64,000 bases of DNA. It comes from Piscinibacter sp. (lineage in GTDB: Bacteria > Pseudomonadota > Gammaproteobacteria > Burkholderiales > Burkholderiaceae_C). The stretch lies in assembly GCA_017983795.1 (NCBI GenBank), contig JAGOAS010000013.1, positions 46,763-110,762 on the forward strand, written 5' to 3'. Under the pieces are notes generated by a model. That model saw nothing but the letters and a program-made list of their open reading frames with translations, did not search any database and was not told the origin of the DNA. Numbering within the stretch: the first letter of the stretch is position 1; every line of letters starts with the position of its first letter. Below are positions 11,919 through 23,191 of this stretch, one piece after another. The translations under genes and the position numbers were made by a program.

Positions 11919-12548
11919 TCACTTGGCAGCCGAAGCCGTGCCGAGCACCTGCAGATACGCAACCACCGCATCCATCTCGGTCTTGCCCTTGACGTCGTCG
12001 CCGGCCTTGGCGATCTCGTCGTCGCTGTAGGGCACGCCGACCACGCGCAACGCCTTCATCTTGGGCGCCATGTCGGCCGGATCGATCGTGGACTTGTTGA
12101 GCCACGAATAGGCCGGCATGTTCGACTCGGGAACGAGGTCGCGCGGGTTGTTCAGGTGGATGCGGTGCCAGTCGTCGCTGTACTTGCCGCCGACGCGGTG
12201 CAGATCCGGGCCGGTGCGCTTGCTGCCCCACTGGAACGGATGGTCGTAGACGAACTCACCCGCCTTGGAGTACTCGCCGTAGCGCAGCGTCTCGGCTCGG
12301 AACGGGCGGATCATCTGCGAGTGGCAGTTGTAGCAGCCTTCGCGGATGTAGATGTCGCGCCCGGCCAGCTGCAGCGGCGTGTAGGGCTTGAGGCCCGGCG
12401 CCGCCGTGGTGGTCGACTTCTGGAAGAACAGCGGCACGATCTCGACGAGGCCGCCCACGGCGACCACGAGCAGGATCAGCACGATCATCAGGAAGTTGTT
12501 GGTCTCGATCTTCTCGTGCGAGAGACCGGTGGCTTGGTTGTTTGCCAT
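11919..12548 (-). CDS. ccoO: cbb3-type cytochrome c oxidase subunit II (CcoO)
   Basis: This 209-residue membrane-anchored monoheme cytochrome c subunit has one N-terminal transmembrane helix (about residues 17-38) and a single C-Y-N-C-H heme site starting at Cys 72. The S-Q-M-I-R-P-F and Y-G-E-Y-S stretches are typical of CcoO. It is 21 bases downstream of ccoN and 12 bases upstream of ccoQ. Confidence 0.97.
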   Translation of the reverse strand: MANNQATGLSHEKIETNNFLMIVLILLVVAVGGLVEIVPLFFQKSTTTAAPGLKPYTPLQLAGRDIYIREGCYNCHSQMIRPFRAETLRYGEYSKAGEFVYDHPFQWGSKRTGPDLHRVGGKYSDDWHRIHLNNPRDLVPESNMPAYSWLNKSTIDPADMAPKMKALRVVGVPYSDDEIAKAGDDVKGKTEMDAVVAYLQVLGTASAAK

Positions 12549-12569
12549 TTGTTCGGTACTCCTCGAGGT

Positions 12570-14018
12570 TCAGGCGTGCGCCGCGACGGCGGGCACGGGC
12601 ACGGGCTCGTACTTGCCGGTGGTGGCCGTCTTGATCGTGTTCCAGCCCATGATCACCATGCCGGTCAGGTACAGCAGGCCGCCGGTCAGGCGGATCACGT
12701 AGAACGGGAACGTCGCCTTCACGCTCTCGACGAAGCTGTAGACCAGCGTGCCGTCGGGGTTGATCGCACGCCACATCAGGCCCTGCATCACGCCGGCGAT
12801 CCACATCGCGGCGATGTAGAGCACGATGCCGATGGTGGCGATCCAGAAGTGCAGCTCGATGGCGCGCGTGCTGTACATGGTCTTGCGGCCGAACATGCGC
12901 GGGATCAGGTAGTACAGCGTGCCCATCGACACCAGGCCCACCCAGCCGAGCGCGCCGCTGTGCACGTGGCCGACGGTCCAGTCGGTGTAGTGAGACAGCG
13001 CGTTGACCGTCTTGATCGACATCATCGGGCCTTCGAAGGTCGACATGCCGTAGAACGACAGCGAGACGATCAGGAACTTCAGGATCGGGTCGTCACGCAG
13101 TTTGTGCCAGGCGCCCGAGAGCGTCATGATGCCGTTGATCATGCCGCCCCAGGACGGCGCCAGCAGCACCAGCGAGAACAGCATGCCCACGCTCTGCGCC
13201 CAGTCGGGCAGCGCGGTGTAGTGCAGGTGGTGCGGGCCGGCCCACATGTACGTGAAGATCAGCGCCCAGAAGTGCACGATCGACAGGCGATACGAGTAGA
13301 CGGGGCGCTCGGCCTGCTTGGGAATGAAGTAATACATCATCCCCAGGAAGCCCGCGGTCAGGAAGAAGCCGACCGCGTTATGGCCGTACCACCACTGCAC
13401 CATCGCGTCCTGCACCCCGGCGTAGGCCGAGTAGCTCTTGGTCAGGCTGACGGGAATGGCGGCGCTGTTGACGATGTGCAGCAGCGCCACGGTCAGGATG
13501 AAGGCGCCGAAGAACCAGTTCGCCACGTAGATGTGGCGCACCTTGCGCGTGCCGACGGTACCGAAGAAGACGATGGCATAGGACACCCACACGATCGCGA
13601 TCAGGATGTCGATCGGCCACTCGAGCTCGGCGTATTCCTTGGCCTGGGTGAAGCCCAGCGGCAGCGAGATCGCCGCCGCCACGATCACCAGTTGCCAGCC
13701 CCAGAAGGTGAACCAGGCGAGCTTGCCGGCGAACAGCGGAACCTGCGAAGTGCGCTGCACGACGAAATAGCTCGAGGCGAACAGCGCGCAGCCGCCGAAG
13801 GCGAAGATCACCGCGTTGGTGTGCAGCGGCCGCAAGCGGCCGTAGCTCAGCCAGGGGATCCCCAGATTGAGTTCGGGCCAAGTGAGCTGCGCGGCGATGA
13901 TGACGCCGACCAGCATGCCCACGATGCCCCATAGCACCGCAGCGAGCGAAAACGCCCTCACCACGGCGTCGTTGTAGACCGGCCCGCTCTTCGCGGCCGC
14001 CGACGCGTTGTTGACCAT
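12570..14018 (-). CDS. ccoN: cbb3-type cytochrome c oxidase catalytic subunit I (CcoN)
   Basis: This 482-residue heme-copper oxidase subunit has about twelve transmembrane helices and carries heme b and the heme b3-CuB centre of the high-affinity terminal oxidase. The W-W-Y-G-H-N-A-V region holds a CuB histidine ligand, and H-V-H-S-G-A-L-G-W lies further on. ATG 14018 is chosen because AAGGAGTGA precedes it closely. The longer frame to 14081 would run over the promoter. An FNR box is centred near 14096. Confidence 0.97.
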   Translation of the reverse strand: MVNNASAAAKSGPVYNDAVVRAFSLAAVLWGIVGMLVGVIIAAQLTWPELNLGIPWLSYGRLRPLHTNAVIFAFGGCALFASSYFVVQRTSQVPLFAGKLAWFTFWGWQLVIVAAAISLPLGFTQAKEYAELEWPIDILIAIVWVSYAIVFFGTVGTRKVRHIYVANWFFGAFILTVALLHIVNSAAIPVSLTKSYSAYAGVQDAMVQWWYGHNAVGFFLTAGFLGMMYYFIPKQAERPVYSYRLSIVHFWALIFTYMWAGPHHLHYTALPDWAQSVGMLFSLVLLAPSWGGMINGIMTLSGAWHKLRDDPILKFLIVSLSFYGMSTFEGPMMSIKTVNALSHYTDWTVGHVHSGALGWVGLVSMGTLYYLIPRMFGRKTMYSTRAIELHFWIATIGIVLYIAAMWIAGVMQGLMWRAINPDGTLVYSFVESVKATFPFYVIRLTGGLLYLTGMVIMGWNTIKTATTGKYEPVPVPAVAAHA

Positions 14019-14080
14019 CGGGATCACTCCTTCCTTGGCTGTTCTGTTTCCGGATGAAATCATTGTTCCGCTCAGGGTCA

Positions 14081-14269
14081 TTATTGAACTTGATCGCTGT
14101 CAACTTTTCCCGAAGGCGGGAAGCGGGCTGTGTCGTCTGCGCCGAGGATGCGTTCGCCCTCGCGCTCCAGGTCGTCGAACTGCCCGGAATTGAGCGCCCA
14201 GGCGAAGATGCCGATCACCGCGAACACCAGCACGACGGACAGCGGGATGAGGATGAAGAGGATGTCCAT
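14081..14269 (-). CDS. ccoS: cbb3 oxidase assembly protein CcoS
   Basis: This 62-residue protein starts with one transmembrane helix ([12 protein letters not shown]) followed by the [12 protein letters not shown] motif diagnostic of CcoS. It is required to make active, cofactor-containing cbb3 oxidase. It begins five bases after the ccoI stop, and its 3' end overlaps the FNR site of the ccoN promoter. Confidence 0.95.
   Translation of the reverse strand: MDILFILIPLSVVLVFAVIGIFAWALNSGQFDDLEREGERILGADDTARFPPSGKVDSDQVQ
14090..14103. promoter_or_regulatory. FNR/ANR box upstream of ccoN
   Basis: TTGAT-CGCT-GTCAA matches nine of ten consensus positions of TTGAT-N4-ATCAA. It is 72-85 bases upstream of the ccoN start and overlaps the last codons of ccoS. 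This indicates that ccoNOQPGH has its own low-oxygen promoter separate from ccoIS. Confidence 0.75.
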
Positions 14270-14274
14270 GCCGA

Positions 14275-16575
14275 TCAGCCCTGCCCCGGCGCCGGCGCCA
14301 GCTGGGCCACGCGCAGCGCGTTGAGCACCACCAGCAGCGAGCTCGAAGCCATGCCGATGCCCGCGGCCCAGGGCGGCAGCCAGCCGACCAGCGCGAGCGG
14401 CACGCAGGCCGCGTTGTAGAGCGCCGCCCAGGCCAGGTTCTGGCGGATCACCCGCAGCGTGCGGCGGCCCTGGCGGCGCGCCAGCAGCACGTCGCCGAGA
14501 CGCTCGCCGAGCAGCACCACGTCGGCGCCGCCGCGCGCCACGGCCGAACCGTGGGCGAAGGCGAACGACACATCGGCGCGCGCCAGCACCGGCGCGTCGT
14601 TCAGGCCGTCGCCGACCATCGCCACGCGCCGGCCCTGGGCCTGCCAGGCGGCCACCGCCGCGAGCTTGTCGGCTGGCGTGGCGCCGCCCTGGACCTCGGT
14701 GATGCCCAGCCGCTGCGCCAGCGCGGCGGCACGCGCGGGCGCGTCGCCGGACAGCAGCGCGAGCTGGATGCCTTCGGCGCGCAGGGCCGCGATGGTCGCG
14801 AGGGCATCGTCGCGCAGTTGCTCGCGCAGCACGAAAGCCGCCTGCGCATCGCCCACCGGGCCGAAGCACAGCGCGCCCTCGGGAACGTCGGTCGAATCCG
14901 CCAGCTTCGCATCGACCCAGGCGCGCCGGCCGAGGCGCCAGCGCGTGCCGTCGGCTGCCGCCGCTTCCAGGCCCTGCCCGGGCACTTCCTCGACCTCGTG
15001 CCAGGCCGGCCCGCGTGCCGCGTCGCCGGCGGCGCCCACCAGGGCCCGCGAGGCTGGGTGCGTGGAGAGTTCGGCCAGCGACGCCGCCCGGCCGAGCAGC
15101 GCCGCGGCGTCGCCGCCCGCGCCGAGCACCAGCGTGTCGCCGAGCTCGAGGCGATCGCGTGTCAAGGTACCGGTCTTGTCGAACACCACCATGTCGATGC
15201 CGGCCAGCCCTTCGAGCGCCTCGATACGCTGCAGCAGCACGCCGCGCCGCGCCAGCGCGCCGGTGGCGGCGAGCAGCGCCGAGGGCGCGGCCAGCGACAG
15301 CGCGCAGGGACAGGTGACGATCAGCACCGACACGGCCACCCACAGCGCCCGCGACGGATCGATCATCGACCACACCGCGGCCGCGCCCGCGGCCAGCGCG
15401 AGCACGGCCCAGAGGAAGGGTCCGGCAAAACGTTCGGCCTGCTGCACGAGGCGCGGCCGCTGCGTCAGCGCGCTGCGCATCAGCGCCACGATGCCGGCCT
15501 GGCGCGTGTCCTCGCCGAGGCGCAGCACCTGCATCAGCACCGGCGCGCGCAGATTCAGGCTGCCCGCCACCAGTTCGTCGCCGGGCTGCTTGGCCACCGG
15601 CTCGGACTCGCCCGTGAGCAGCGCCTCGTCGGCCAGGCTGCGCCCTTCGAGCAGCACGCCGTCGGCCGGGAAGGCCTGGCCCGCGGCGACGCGCACGCGG
15701 TCGCCGGCGGCCAGCCGCGCGATCGCCACCAGTTCGACGCCGCCGTCGGCCCGCACGCGCTCGACGCTGTCGGGCAGCCGCGCCGTGCCGGCTTCCAGCG
15801 AGAGCGCCACCTTGTGCCGCGCGCGCAGCTCCAGCCAGCGCCCGCCGAGCAGGAAGAAGACGAACATCGTCAGCGAATCGAAATAGACCTCGTGGCCGAA
15901 GATGCCGCCGGGATCGAAGGTCGCGCCCGAGCTGGCGATGAAGGTCACGGCGATGCCCAGCGACACCGGCACGTCCATGCCGAGCCGGCCGTGGCGCAGG
16001 CTGTTCCAGGCGCCGCTGAAGAAGGGCCCGGCCGAGAACAGCAGCACCGGCAGGCTGAGCAGCCAGCTGGCCCATTGCAGCAGGCGCAGCATGTCGGGCG
16101 TGATGTCGCCGGGCTCCGAGACGTAGGCCGGCGTCGCGTACATCATCACCTGCATCATGCAGAAGCCGGCCACGAACAGCCGCCACAGCGCCTTGCGCTG
16201 CTCGGCCTCGCGCTGGGCGCGCGCGCTCGCGGCCGCGTCGGGCACGGCGCCGTAGCCGGCGCGGCGCACCGCCTCGACCAGCGCCGAGGCGCGGGTGCGC
16301 AGCGGATCCCAGCGCACCAGCGCGAGCGCGGTGGCGCTGTGCACGCGCGCCTCGAGCACGCCGTCGACCCCTTGAAGCGCCGTCTCGATCAGGCCGGCGC
16401 AGGCGGCGCAGTACATGCCGGAGACGCGGAACTGCGAGGTTGCCTCGCGCGCCCCGCCCTGGGCCTGCGAAAAGGTCGTGAACGACGCCTGGGTCAGCGG
16501 ATCGTCGAGCGCGCGCAGGTCGGCGTCGACCGCGCCCGCGACAGCGCGTTCACTCAATACGGAGGCCACCGCCAT
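14275..16575 (-). CDS. ccoI: Copper-transporting P-type ATPase CcoI
   Basis: This 766-residue P1B-type ATPase supplies copper for cbb3 oxidase assembly. It has an N-terminal heavy-metal-associated domain with C-A-A-C (Cys 56 and 59), eight predicted transmembrane helices, and the metal-site motif C-P-C at Cys 422. The phosphorylation motif D-K-T-G-T-L-T has Asp 466, and V-G-D-G-L-N-D-A-P hinge residues follow. Its place before ccoS identifies the FixI/CcoI group rather than a copper-resistance CopA. Confidence 0.96.
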   Translation of the reverse strand: MAVASVLSERAVAGAVDADLRALDDPLTQASFTTFSQAQGGAREATSQFRVSGMYCAACAGLIETALQGVDGVLEARVHSATALALVRWDPLRTRASALVEAVRRAGYGAVPDAAASARAQREAEQRKALWRLFVAGFCMMQVMMYATPAYVSEPGDITPDMLRLLQWASWLLSLPVLLFSAGPFFSGAWNSLRHGRLGMDVPVSLGIAVTFIASSGATFDPGGIFGHEVYFDSLTMFVFFLLGGRWLELRARHKVALSLEAGTARLPDSVERVRADGGVELVAIARLAAGDRVRVAAGQAFPADGVLLEGRSLADEALLTGESEPVAKQPGDELVAGSLNLRAPVLMQVLRLGEDTRQAGIVALMRSALTQRPRLVQQAERFAGPFLWAVLALAAGAAAVWSMIDPSRALWVAVSVLIVTCPCALSLAAPSALLAATGALARRGVLLQRIEALEGLAGIDMVVFDKTGTLTRDRLELGDTLVLGAGGDAAALLGRAASLAELSTHPASRALVGAAGDAARGPAWHEVEEVPGQGLEAAAADGTRWRLGRRAWVDAKLADSTDVPEGALCFGPVGDAQAAFVLREQLRDDALATIAALRAEGIQLALLSGDAPARAAALAQRLGITEVQGGATPADKLAAVAAWQAQGRRVAMVGDGLNDAPVLARADVSFAFAHGSAVARGGADVVLLGERLGDVLLARRQGRRTLRVIRQNLAWAALYNAACVPLALVGWLPPWAAGIGMASSSLLVVLNALRVAQLAPAPGQG

Positions 16576-16603
16576 AATCTAGCCGCCGCCCTCGGACACT
16601 CGC

Positions 16604-17068
16604 ATGACACGCATCAAGCCACGAACCCTCCTCGCTGTCCAGATCCTGGCCGGCGCGCTCGCTTGCGGCGCCGTTTTCGCGCAGGACCGCCCGCAGCGGC
16701 TGGCGAGCACCCAGCTCACCGCGGGCTTCCATCTGATCAATGCCGAGGTGGCGAGCACTCAGGAGCAGCGCGCCATCGGCCTGATGAACCGCCCGACCAT
16801 GCCGGCCAACGACGGCATGCTGTTCGTCTTCGAGCAGCCCGGCGAGCAGTGCTTCTGGATGAAGAACACGCTGCTGCCGCTGTCGATCGCTTTCCTCGAC
16901 GAGGACGGCAGCATCGTCAACATCGCCGACATGAAGCCGCAGACGCTCGACTCGCACTGCTCGGCCAAGCCGGTGCGCTTCGCCCTCGAGATGAACCAGG
17001 GCTGGTTTGCCAAGCGCGCCCTCAAGCCCGGTACCCGGCTCAAGGGCGCGCCCTTCGGCAGCCGCTGA
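16604..17068 (+). CDS. Exported DUF192 family protein
   Basis: This 154-residue protein has a probable signal peptide (about residues 1-26, ending A-V-F-A-Q) followed by a DUF192 domain. The E-Q-R-A-I-G-L-M-N-R and C-F-W-M-K-N-T-L-L-P-L-S-I motifs are characteristic. The family is widespread and its molecular role is not known. It is monocistronic, divergent from ccoI with a short shared upstream region and convergent with sodB. Confidence 0.88.
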   Translation: MTRIKPRTLLAVQILAGALACGAVFAQDRPQRLASTQLTAGFHLINAEVASTQEQRAIGLMNRPTMPANDGMLFVFEQPGEQCFWMKNTLLPLSIAFLDEDGSIVNIADMKPQTLDSHCSAKPVRFALEMNQGWFAKRALKPGTRLKGAPFGSR

Positions 17069-17093
17069 ACGCGGCGCGCGCGACTTCGCCGGA

Positions 17094-17675
17094 TCAGGCG
17101 AAATTCTTCTGCGCGAACTCCCAGTTCACCAGCTTGTCGAGGAAGGTCTCGACGAACTTCTGGCGCAGGTTGCGGTAGTCGATGTAGTAGGCGTGCTCCC
17201 ACACGTCGACCGTCAGCAGCGCCTTGTCGGCCGTCGTCAGCGGCGTGCCGGCGGCGCCGGTGTTGACGATGTCGACCGAGCCGTCGGCCTTCTTCACCAG
17301 CCAGGTCCAGCCCGAGCCGAAATTGCCCACCGCGCTCTTCACGAAGGCCTCGCGGAAGGCCGCGTAGCTGCCCCACTTGGTCTTGATGGCCGCGGCCAGC
17401 GCGCCGCCCGGCTCGCCGCCGCCGGCGGGCTTCATGCAGTTCCAGAAGAAGCTGTGGTTCCAGATCTGCGCGGCGTTGTTGTAGATGCCGCCGGAGGACT
17501 TGCGGACGATGTCCTCGAGCGACATGCTCTCGAACTCCGTGCCCTTCTGCAGGTTGTTGAGGTTCACGACATAGGCGTTGTGGTGCTTGCCGTGGTGGTA
17601 CTCGAGCGTCTCCTTGCTGTAGTTCGGCGCCAGGGCGTCGATCGCGTACGGCAGCGGCGGCAGGGTGTGTTCCAT
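17094..17675 (-). CDS. sodB: Iron superoxide dismutase
   Basis: This 193-residue cytosolic enzyme dismutates superoxide. Metal ligands are visible as His 27, His 74 (W-N-H-S-F-F-W), Asp 157 and His 161 (D-V-W-E-H-A-Y-Y-I-D-Y). A-A-Q-I-W-N-H carries the Gln in the position typical of iron-type rather than manganese-type enzymes. Its length is standard. It lies directly after xseA on the same strand, with an intervening gap of about 80 bases. Confidence 0.97.
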   Translation of the reverse strand: MEHTLPPLPYAIDALAPNYSKETLEYHHGKHHNAYVVNLNNLQKGTEFESMSLEDIVRKSSGGIYNNAAQIWNHSFFWNCMKPAGGGEPGGALAAAIKTKWGSYAAFREAFVKSAVGNFGSGWTWLVKKADGSVDIVNTGAAGTPLTTADKALLTVDVWEHAYYIDYRNLRQKFVETFLDKLVNWEFAQKNFA

Positions 17676-17756
17676 GGTGATCCTCTCTCTGTCGGTGATG
17701 GCAGGTCGGCGCGCATTGTAGGCAGCGCTCCAAGGCCTTGCAGGCAGCTGTGATGC

Positions 17757-19070
17757 TCAGCGCCGCGGCGTCGGTTCGACCTCGGCCACCGTCAGGCCGG
17801 CTTGCCCGTCGGCGAGCGTCGCGCGCAGCGGCTGGCCGACCGCCAGCTGCCGCACCGACTGCAGCACGCGGCCCTGCTCGTCGGTGAGCCAGGCGAAGCC
17901 GCGCGAGAGCACATGCTGCGGGTCGAGCGCCTCGAGCCGCGCCTCGAAGGCGGCCAGGCGCTGCTCGCGTGAGCGCAGATCGACATGCGTTGCGCGCACC
18001 AGGCGCTGGCCGAGTTGGCCGAGCTGCAGGCTGCGCCGTTCGACCAGCCGCGTTCCCGACGTAGCCAGGCGCTGGCCGAGCAGCGCCAGCTGCTGGCGGC
18101 GCGCCTGCACACCTTCGGCCGGGCGGGCGAGGCGCAGCGCCAGGCCGTCGAGGCGCTGCGCCTGGGTGTCGAGCAGCGCATGGGCGCGCTGCGTGGCGGC
18201 ACGCTGCAGCACCGCCAGGGCCTCGACGCAGTTGCGTGTGGCCGGGGCGGCGAGTTCGGCGGCGGCCGTCGGCGTCGGGGCGCGCAGGTCGGCGGCGAGA
18301 TCGGCCAGCGTCACATCGGTCTCGTGGCCGACGCCGCAGACCACGGGAATGGCGCACTCGACGATGGCGCGCACGACGCGTTCGTCGTTGAAGGCCCACA
18401 GATCCTCCAGCGAGCCGCCGCCGCGCACCAGCAGCAGCGTATCGACCTCACCGCGCTGCGACGCCAGCCCGAGCGCCTGCACCAGCGCTGCCGGTGCCTC
18501 CGCGCCCTGCACCGGGCTCGGGTAGACGATCACCTCGACATGCGGGCTGCGCCGCGCCAGCGCCGTCAGCACATCGTGCAGGGCCGCCGCTGCCAGCGAG
18601 GTGACCACGCCGATGCGGCGCGGAAACGCGGCGATGGCGCGCTTGCGCTCGGGCGCGAACAGCCCCTGCGCCTCGAGCTTGGCCTTGAGGCGCAGGAACT
18701 GCTCGAACAGCGCGCCGACGCCGGCGCGCTGCATGCCCTCGACGACGAACTGCAGCTCGCCGCGCGGCTCGTAGACCGCCAGGCGCCCGCGCAGCTCGAC
18801 GAGCTGGCCGTCGGCCGGCGCGAAATCGAGCAGGCTGGCGGCGCGGCGGAACATCGCGCAGCGCAGCAGCGCGGCCGCGCCGTCGGCATCCTTGAGGCTG
18901 AAGTAGCAATGGCCGCTGGCTGCGCGCGTGAAGGCCGAGAGTTCGCCGCGCACCACGCAGACCGGGAAACGCGCCGCGAGGGCGTCGGCGACGGCCTGCA
19001 CCAGCGCCGCGACGCTCCACACCAGCCGCGCCGAAGCGCCGGATGCCGCGTCAATCACGCGCAAACCCAA
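17757..19070 (-). CDS. xseA: Exodeoxyribonuclease VII large subunit
   Basis: This 437-residue subunit acts with XseB to degrade single-stranded DNA into oligonucleotides. It has an N-terminal OB fold (about residues 15-110) and then the exonuclease domain with R-I-G-V-V-T-S, V-R-G-G-G-S-L-E-D-L-W-A-F-N and G-V-G-H-E-T-D-V-T-L-A-D, all conserved in XseA. A C-terminal coiled-coil rich in Arg/Gln/Leu follows. The partner xseB is not adjacent. Confidence 0.96.
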   Translation of the reverse strand: MGLRVIDAASGASARLVWSVAALVQAVADALAARFPVCVVRGELSAFTRAASGHCYFSLKDADGAAALLRCAMFRRAASLLDFAPADGQLVELRGRLAVYEPRGELQFVVEGMQRAGVGALFEQFLRLKAKLEAQGLFAPERKRAIAAFPRRIGVVTSLAAAALHDVLTALARRSPHVEVIVYPSPVQGAEAPAALVQALGLASQRGEVDTLLLVRGGGSLEDLWAFNDERVVRAIVECAIPVVCGVGHETDVTLADLAADLRAPTPTAAAELAAPATRNCVEALAVLQRAATQRAHALLDTQAQRLDGLALRLARPAEGVQARRQQLALLGQRLATSGTRLVERRSLQLGQLGQRLVRATHVDLRSREQRLAAFEARLEALDPQHVLSRGFAWLTDEQGRVLQSVRQLAVGQPLRATLADGQAGLTVAEVEPTPRR

Positions 19071-19391
19071 TGCCGGCGCGGGCCGAGAACTCCACAGCGA
19101 GCAGCGGCGCGCCCTGGGACCGCGGCGCGGCCGTCACGGTCCCGTCATAGACATGCAAGTGCTTGATTTTCAAGGCTTTGTTGCTGCTGAATTTTTGAGC
19201 GATCCAGAGCAGCGTGAGATCTGGCGCGGCTTGGAGCGCGGTGCAGGGGCGTTGCCCACAAAGTTATCCACACGCTCGGTGGATTGCGCGGGCATCGCAT
19301 GCTCGGTGTGTCGATTAAGGGCACGACAAGTCTCTTGGACTATGATCGCGCCTCGAAAAAGAACCCGCCTCACGCCTTAGAAAGGGCTCGC
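19071..19391. other. Intergenic region upstream of exbB with DnaA-box-like site
   Basis: This 320-base region holds no recognised gene. An AT-richer patch lies at about 19160-19200, and a perfect TTATCCACA (a consensus DnaA 9-mer) is at 19264-19272. A possible -10 box, TATGAT at 19341-19346, could serve exbB, but no good -35 is placed for it. A single DnaA box does not make an origin. Confidence 0.5.
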
Positions 19392-20027
19392 TTGTTTTCG
19401 ATCATACAAGCCGCTGGCTGGCCGATCTGGCCGCTCATCATCTGCTCGATCATCGCGCTGGCGCTCGTGGTGGAGCGCCTGTCCAGCCTGCGGGCCGTGC
19501 GCGTCGTGCCCCCGAAGCTGCTCGACGAGGTGATGTCGGTGACGCGCTCCAACCTGCCGGCACCCGACGTGGTCACCAAGCTCGCCGACAACTCCATCCT
19601 CGGCCGCGTGCTGGCCAGCGGCATCCGCGCCGTGGTCGCCGATCCGCGCATCAACGAGGAAGCCCTGCGCAGCACCTTCGAGTCGGCCGGCCGCGCGGCC
19701 GTGCACCGCATGGAGCGCTACCTCAACACGCTGGGCACCATCGCGCAGTCGGCGCCCTACCTCGGCCTGCTCGGCACGGTGATCGGCATGATCGAGATCT
19801 TCGCCTCGCAGTCGCCGTCGGGCAGCAACCCGTCGCAACTCGCCCAGGGCATCTCGATCGCGCTCTACAACACCGCCTTCGGCCTGATCGTCGCGATTCC
19901 CGCGCTGATCTTCTACCGCTACTTCCGCGGCCTGGTCGACCAGTACACGCTGGACATGGAGCAGGCCGCCAACCGGCTGGTGCCGCATCTGCTGCGCTTC
20001 ACCCGCGAGCGCAACAACGCCGGCTGA
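19392..20027 (+). CDS. exbB: ExbB/TolQ-type proton channel protein
   Basis: This 211-residue MotA/TolQ/ExbB protein is predicted to have three transmembrane helices, at about residues 10-30, 115-140 and 160-185. The second contains P-Y-L-G-L-L-G-T-V-I-G-M, typical of the channel that powers TonB or Tol. A TTG start at 19392 after AAAGGG gives the N-terminus L(M)-F-S-I-I-Q-A-A-G-W-P-I-W-P common to this subgroup. The upstream frame has atypical composition. It is followed seven bases later by exbD. Confidence 0.9.
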   Translation: MFSIIQAAGWPIWPLIICSIIALALVVERLSSLRAVRVVPPKLLDEVMSVTRSNLPAPDVVTKLADNSILGRVLASGIRAVVADPRINEEALRSTFESAGRAAVHRMERYLNTLGTIAQSAPYLGLLGTVIGMIEIFASQSPSGSNPSQLAQGISIALYNTAFGLIVAIPALIFYRYFRGLVDQYTLDMEQAANRLVPHLLRFTRERNNAG

Positions 20028-20034
20028 GGCGCGC

Positions 20035-20466
20035 ATGTCGCTGAACTTCCGCAAGGGCCGCCCCGAGGAACCGGAGATCAACCTGATCCCGTTCATCGAC
20101 ATCCTGCTGGTCGTGCTGATCTTCCTGATGGCCTCGACCACCTACTCGAAGTTCACCGAGCTGCAGGTCACGCTGCCCACCGCCGACGCCGAGAAGCTGC
20201 GTGACCGGCCGCGCGAGATCGTCGTGCTGGTCAGCGCCGATGGCCGCTACGTGGTCAACCGCAAGCCGGTCGAGGGCCGCAGCGTCGAGCTGCTGGCCGC
20301 CGAGCTGAACGCAGTGTCCGAAGGCGCGAAGGATCTGGTCGTGATCGTCTCGGCCGACGCCACCGCCGCGCACCAGAGCGTGGTCAACGTGATGGACGCG
20401 GCGCGCCGCGCCGGCCTCGCGCGCCTGACCTTCGCCACGCAGAGCTCCGGAGGCGGCGAGCGCTGA
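20035..20466 (+). CDS. exbD: ExbD/TolR-type protein
   Basis: This 143-residue partner of ExbB has a short cytoplasmic N-terminus and a single transmembrane helix containing the essential Asp in I-P-F-I-D-I-L-L-V. The rest is a periplasmic ExbD domain. The gene forms an operon with exbB and then lpxK. There is no tonB here, so it may energise a TonB encoded elsewhere (for example at 31949-32617) or another process. Confidence 0.95.
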   Translation: MSLNFRKGRPEEPEINLIPFIDILLVVLIFLMASTTYSKFTELQVTLPTADAEKLRDRPREIVVLVSADGRYVVNRKPVEGRSVELLAAELNAVSEGAKDLVVIVSADATAAHQSVVNVMDAARRAGLARLTFATQSSGGGER

Positions 20467-21491
20467 GCGCCATCGAAGCGCCGCTGCAGCGCATCTGGGC
20501 CGGCCGCGGGCCGTGGGCCGTTGCGCTGCTGCCGCTGGCCGGATTGTTCGGCTTGCTCGCCGCACTGCGCCGTGCGCTCTACCGCCTCGGCGTGCTGCGC
20601 ACTCATCGGCTCGACGTGCCGGTGCTCGTGGTGGGCAACCTGATCGCCGGCGGCGCCGGCAAGACGCCGACCACGCTCGCGCTCATCGCCGCGCTGCGGC
20701 GCGCCGGCTGGCAGCCGGGCGTGATCTCGCGCGGCCACGGCCGCCGCTCGCAAGACCTGGTCGACGTCGAACACGACACACCCGCCGCGACCAGCGGCGA
20801 CGAACCCCTGCTGCTGCGCCTGCGCGGCCGCGTGCCGGTGTGCGTGGCGGCCGATCGTGTCGCTGCCGCGCGCACGCTGCGCCAGCGTCACCCCGAGGTC
20901 GACATCGTGCTGTGCGACGACGGCCTGCAGCACCTGCGCCTGGCGCGCGACGCCCAGGTGCTGGTATTCGACGAGCGCGGCGCGGGCAACGGCTGGCTGC
21001 AGCCGGCCGGGCCGCTGCGCGAGCCGCTGCCCGAGCGCGTGCCAGCGCGCAGCGTCGTGCTGTACAACGCCGCGCGGCCGAGCACGCCGCTGAGTGGCCA
21101 TCTCGCCCGGCGCGGACTGGCCGGCGCGGCTTCGCTGGCCGACTGGTGGGCCGGCGCCGCGCCGCGCCGCGAGACGCTGGACGCCCTGCGCGGCCGGCCG
21201 CTGCTGGCCGCCGCCGGCGTGGCGCGCCCGCAGCGCTTCTTCGCCATGCTGCGCGAGGCGCGGCTGGACATCGTCGAGCATCCCCTGCCCGATCACCACG
21301 ACTACGCGGCGCTGGCCTGGCCTGACGGCACGAGCGACGTGATCGTGACCGAGAAGGACGCCGTCAAGATCCGCCCCGAGCGCGCCGGCGCCGTGCGCAT
21401 CTGGGTCGCGGCGCTAGACTTCGGCTTCCCCCCGGCCTTCGAGCGCGAACTGCTCGCGCTGCTGCCGCCCCGCCCGCACACCACCGCCTGA
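20463..21491 (+). CDS. lpxK: Tetraacyldisaccharide 4'-kinase LpxK
   Basis: This lipid A kinase phosphorylates the 4' position of the disaccharide precursor at the inner membrane. The P-loop [19 protein letters not shown] and the late D-H-H-D-Y and T-E-K-D-A-V-K motifs are present. The amphipathic N-terminal helix requires translation to begin upstream of the first conventional codon (TTG 20544). The only in-frame start-like codon in a good position is CTG at 20463, which overlaps the exbD stop (CTGA). It gives 342 residues. The exact start is therefore uncertain. Confidence 0.9.
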   Translation: MSAIEAPLQRIWAGRGPWAVALLPLAGLFGLLAALRRALYRLGVLRTHRLDVPVLVVGNLIAGGAGKTPTTLALIAALRRAGWQPGVISRGHGRRSQDLVDVEHDTPAATSGDEPLLLRLRGRVPVCVAADRVAAARTLRQRHPEVDIVLCDDGLQHLRLARDAQVLVFDERGAGNGWLQPAGPLREPLPERVPARSVVLYNAARPSTPLSGHLARRGLAGAASLADWWAGAAPRRETLDALRGRPLLAAAGVARPQRFFAMLREARLDIVEHPLPDHHDYAALAWPDGTSDVIVTEKDAVKIRPERAGAVRIWVAALDFGFPPAFERELLALLPPRPHTTA

Positions 21492-21494
21492 GTC

Positions 21495-23178
<1,684 letters not shown>

Positions 23179-23191
23179 GGACGGCACGCAC

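Noticed and set aside
19264-19272. A replication origin
   Set aside because: There is only one DnaA box and no dnaA/dnaN neighbours or AT-rich unwinding region of adequate size.
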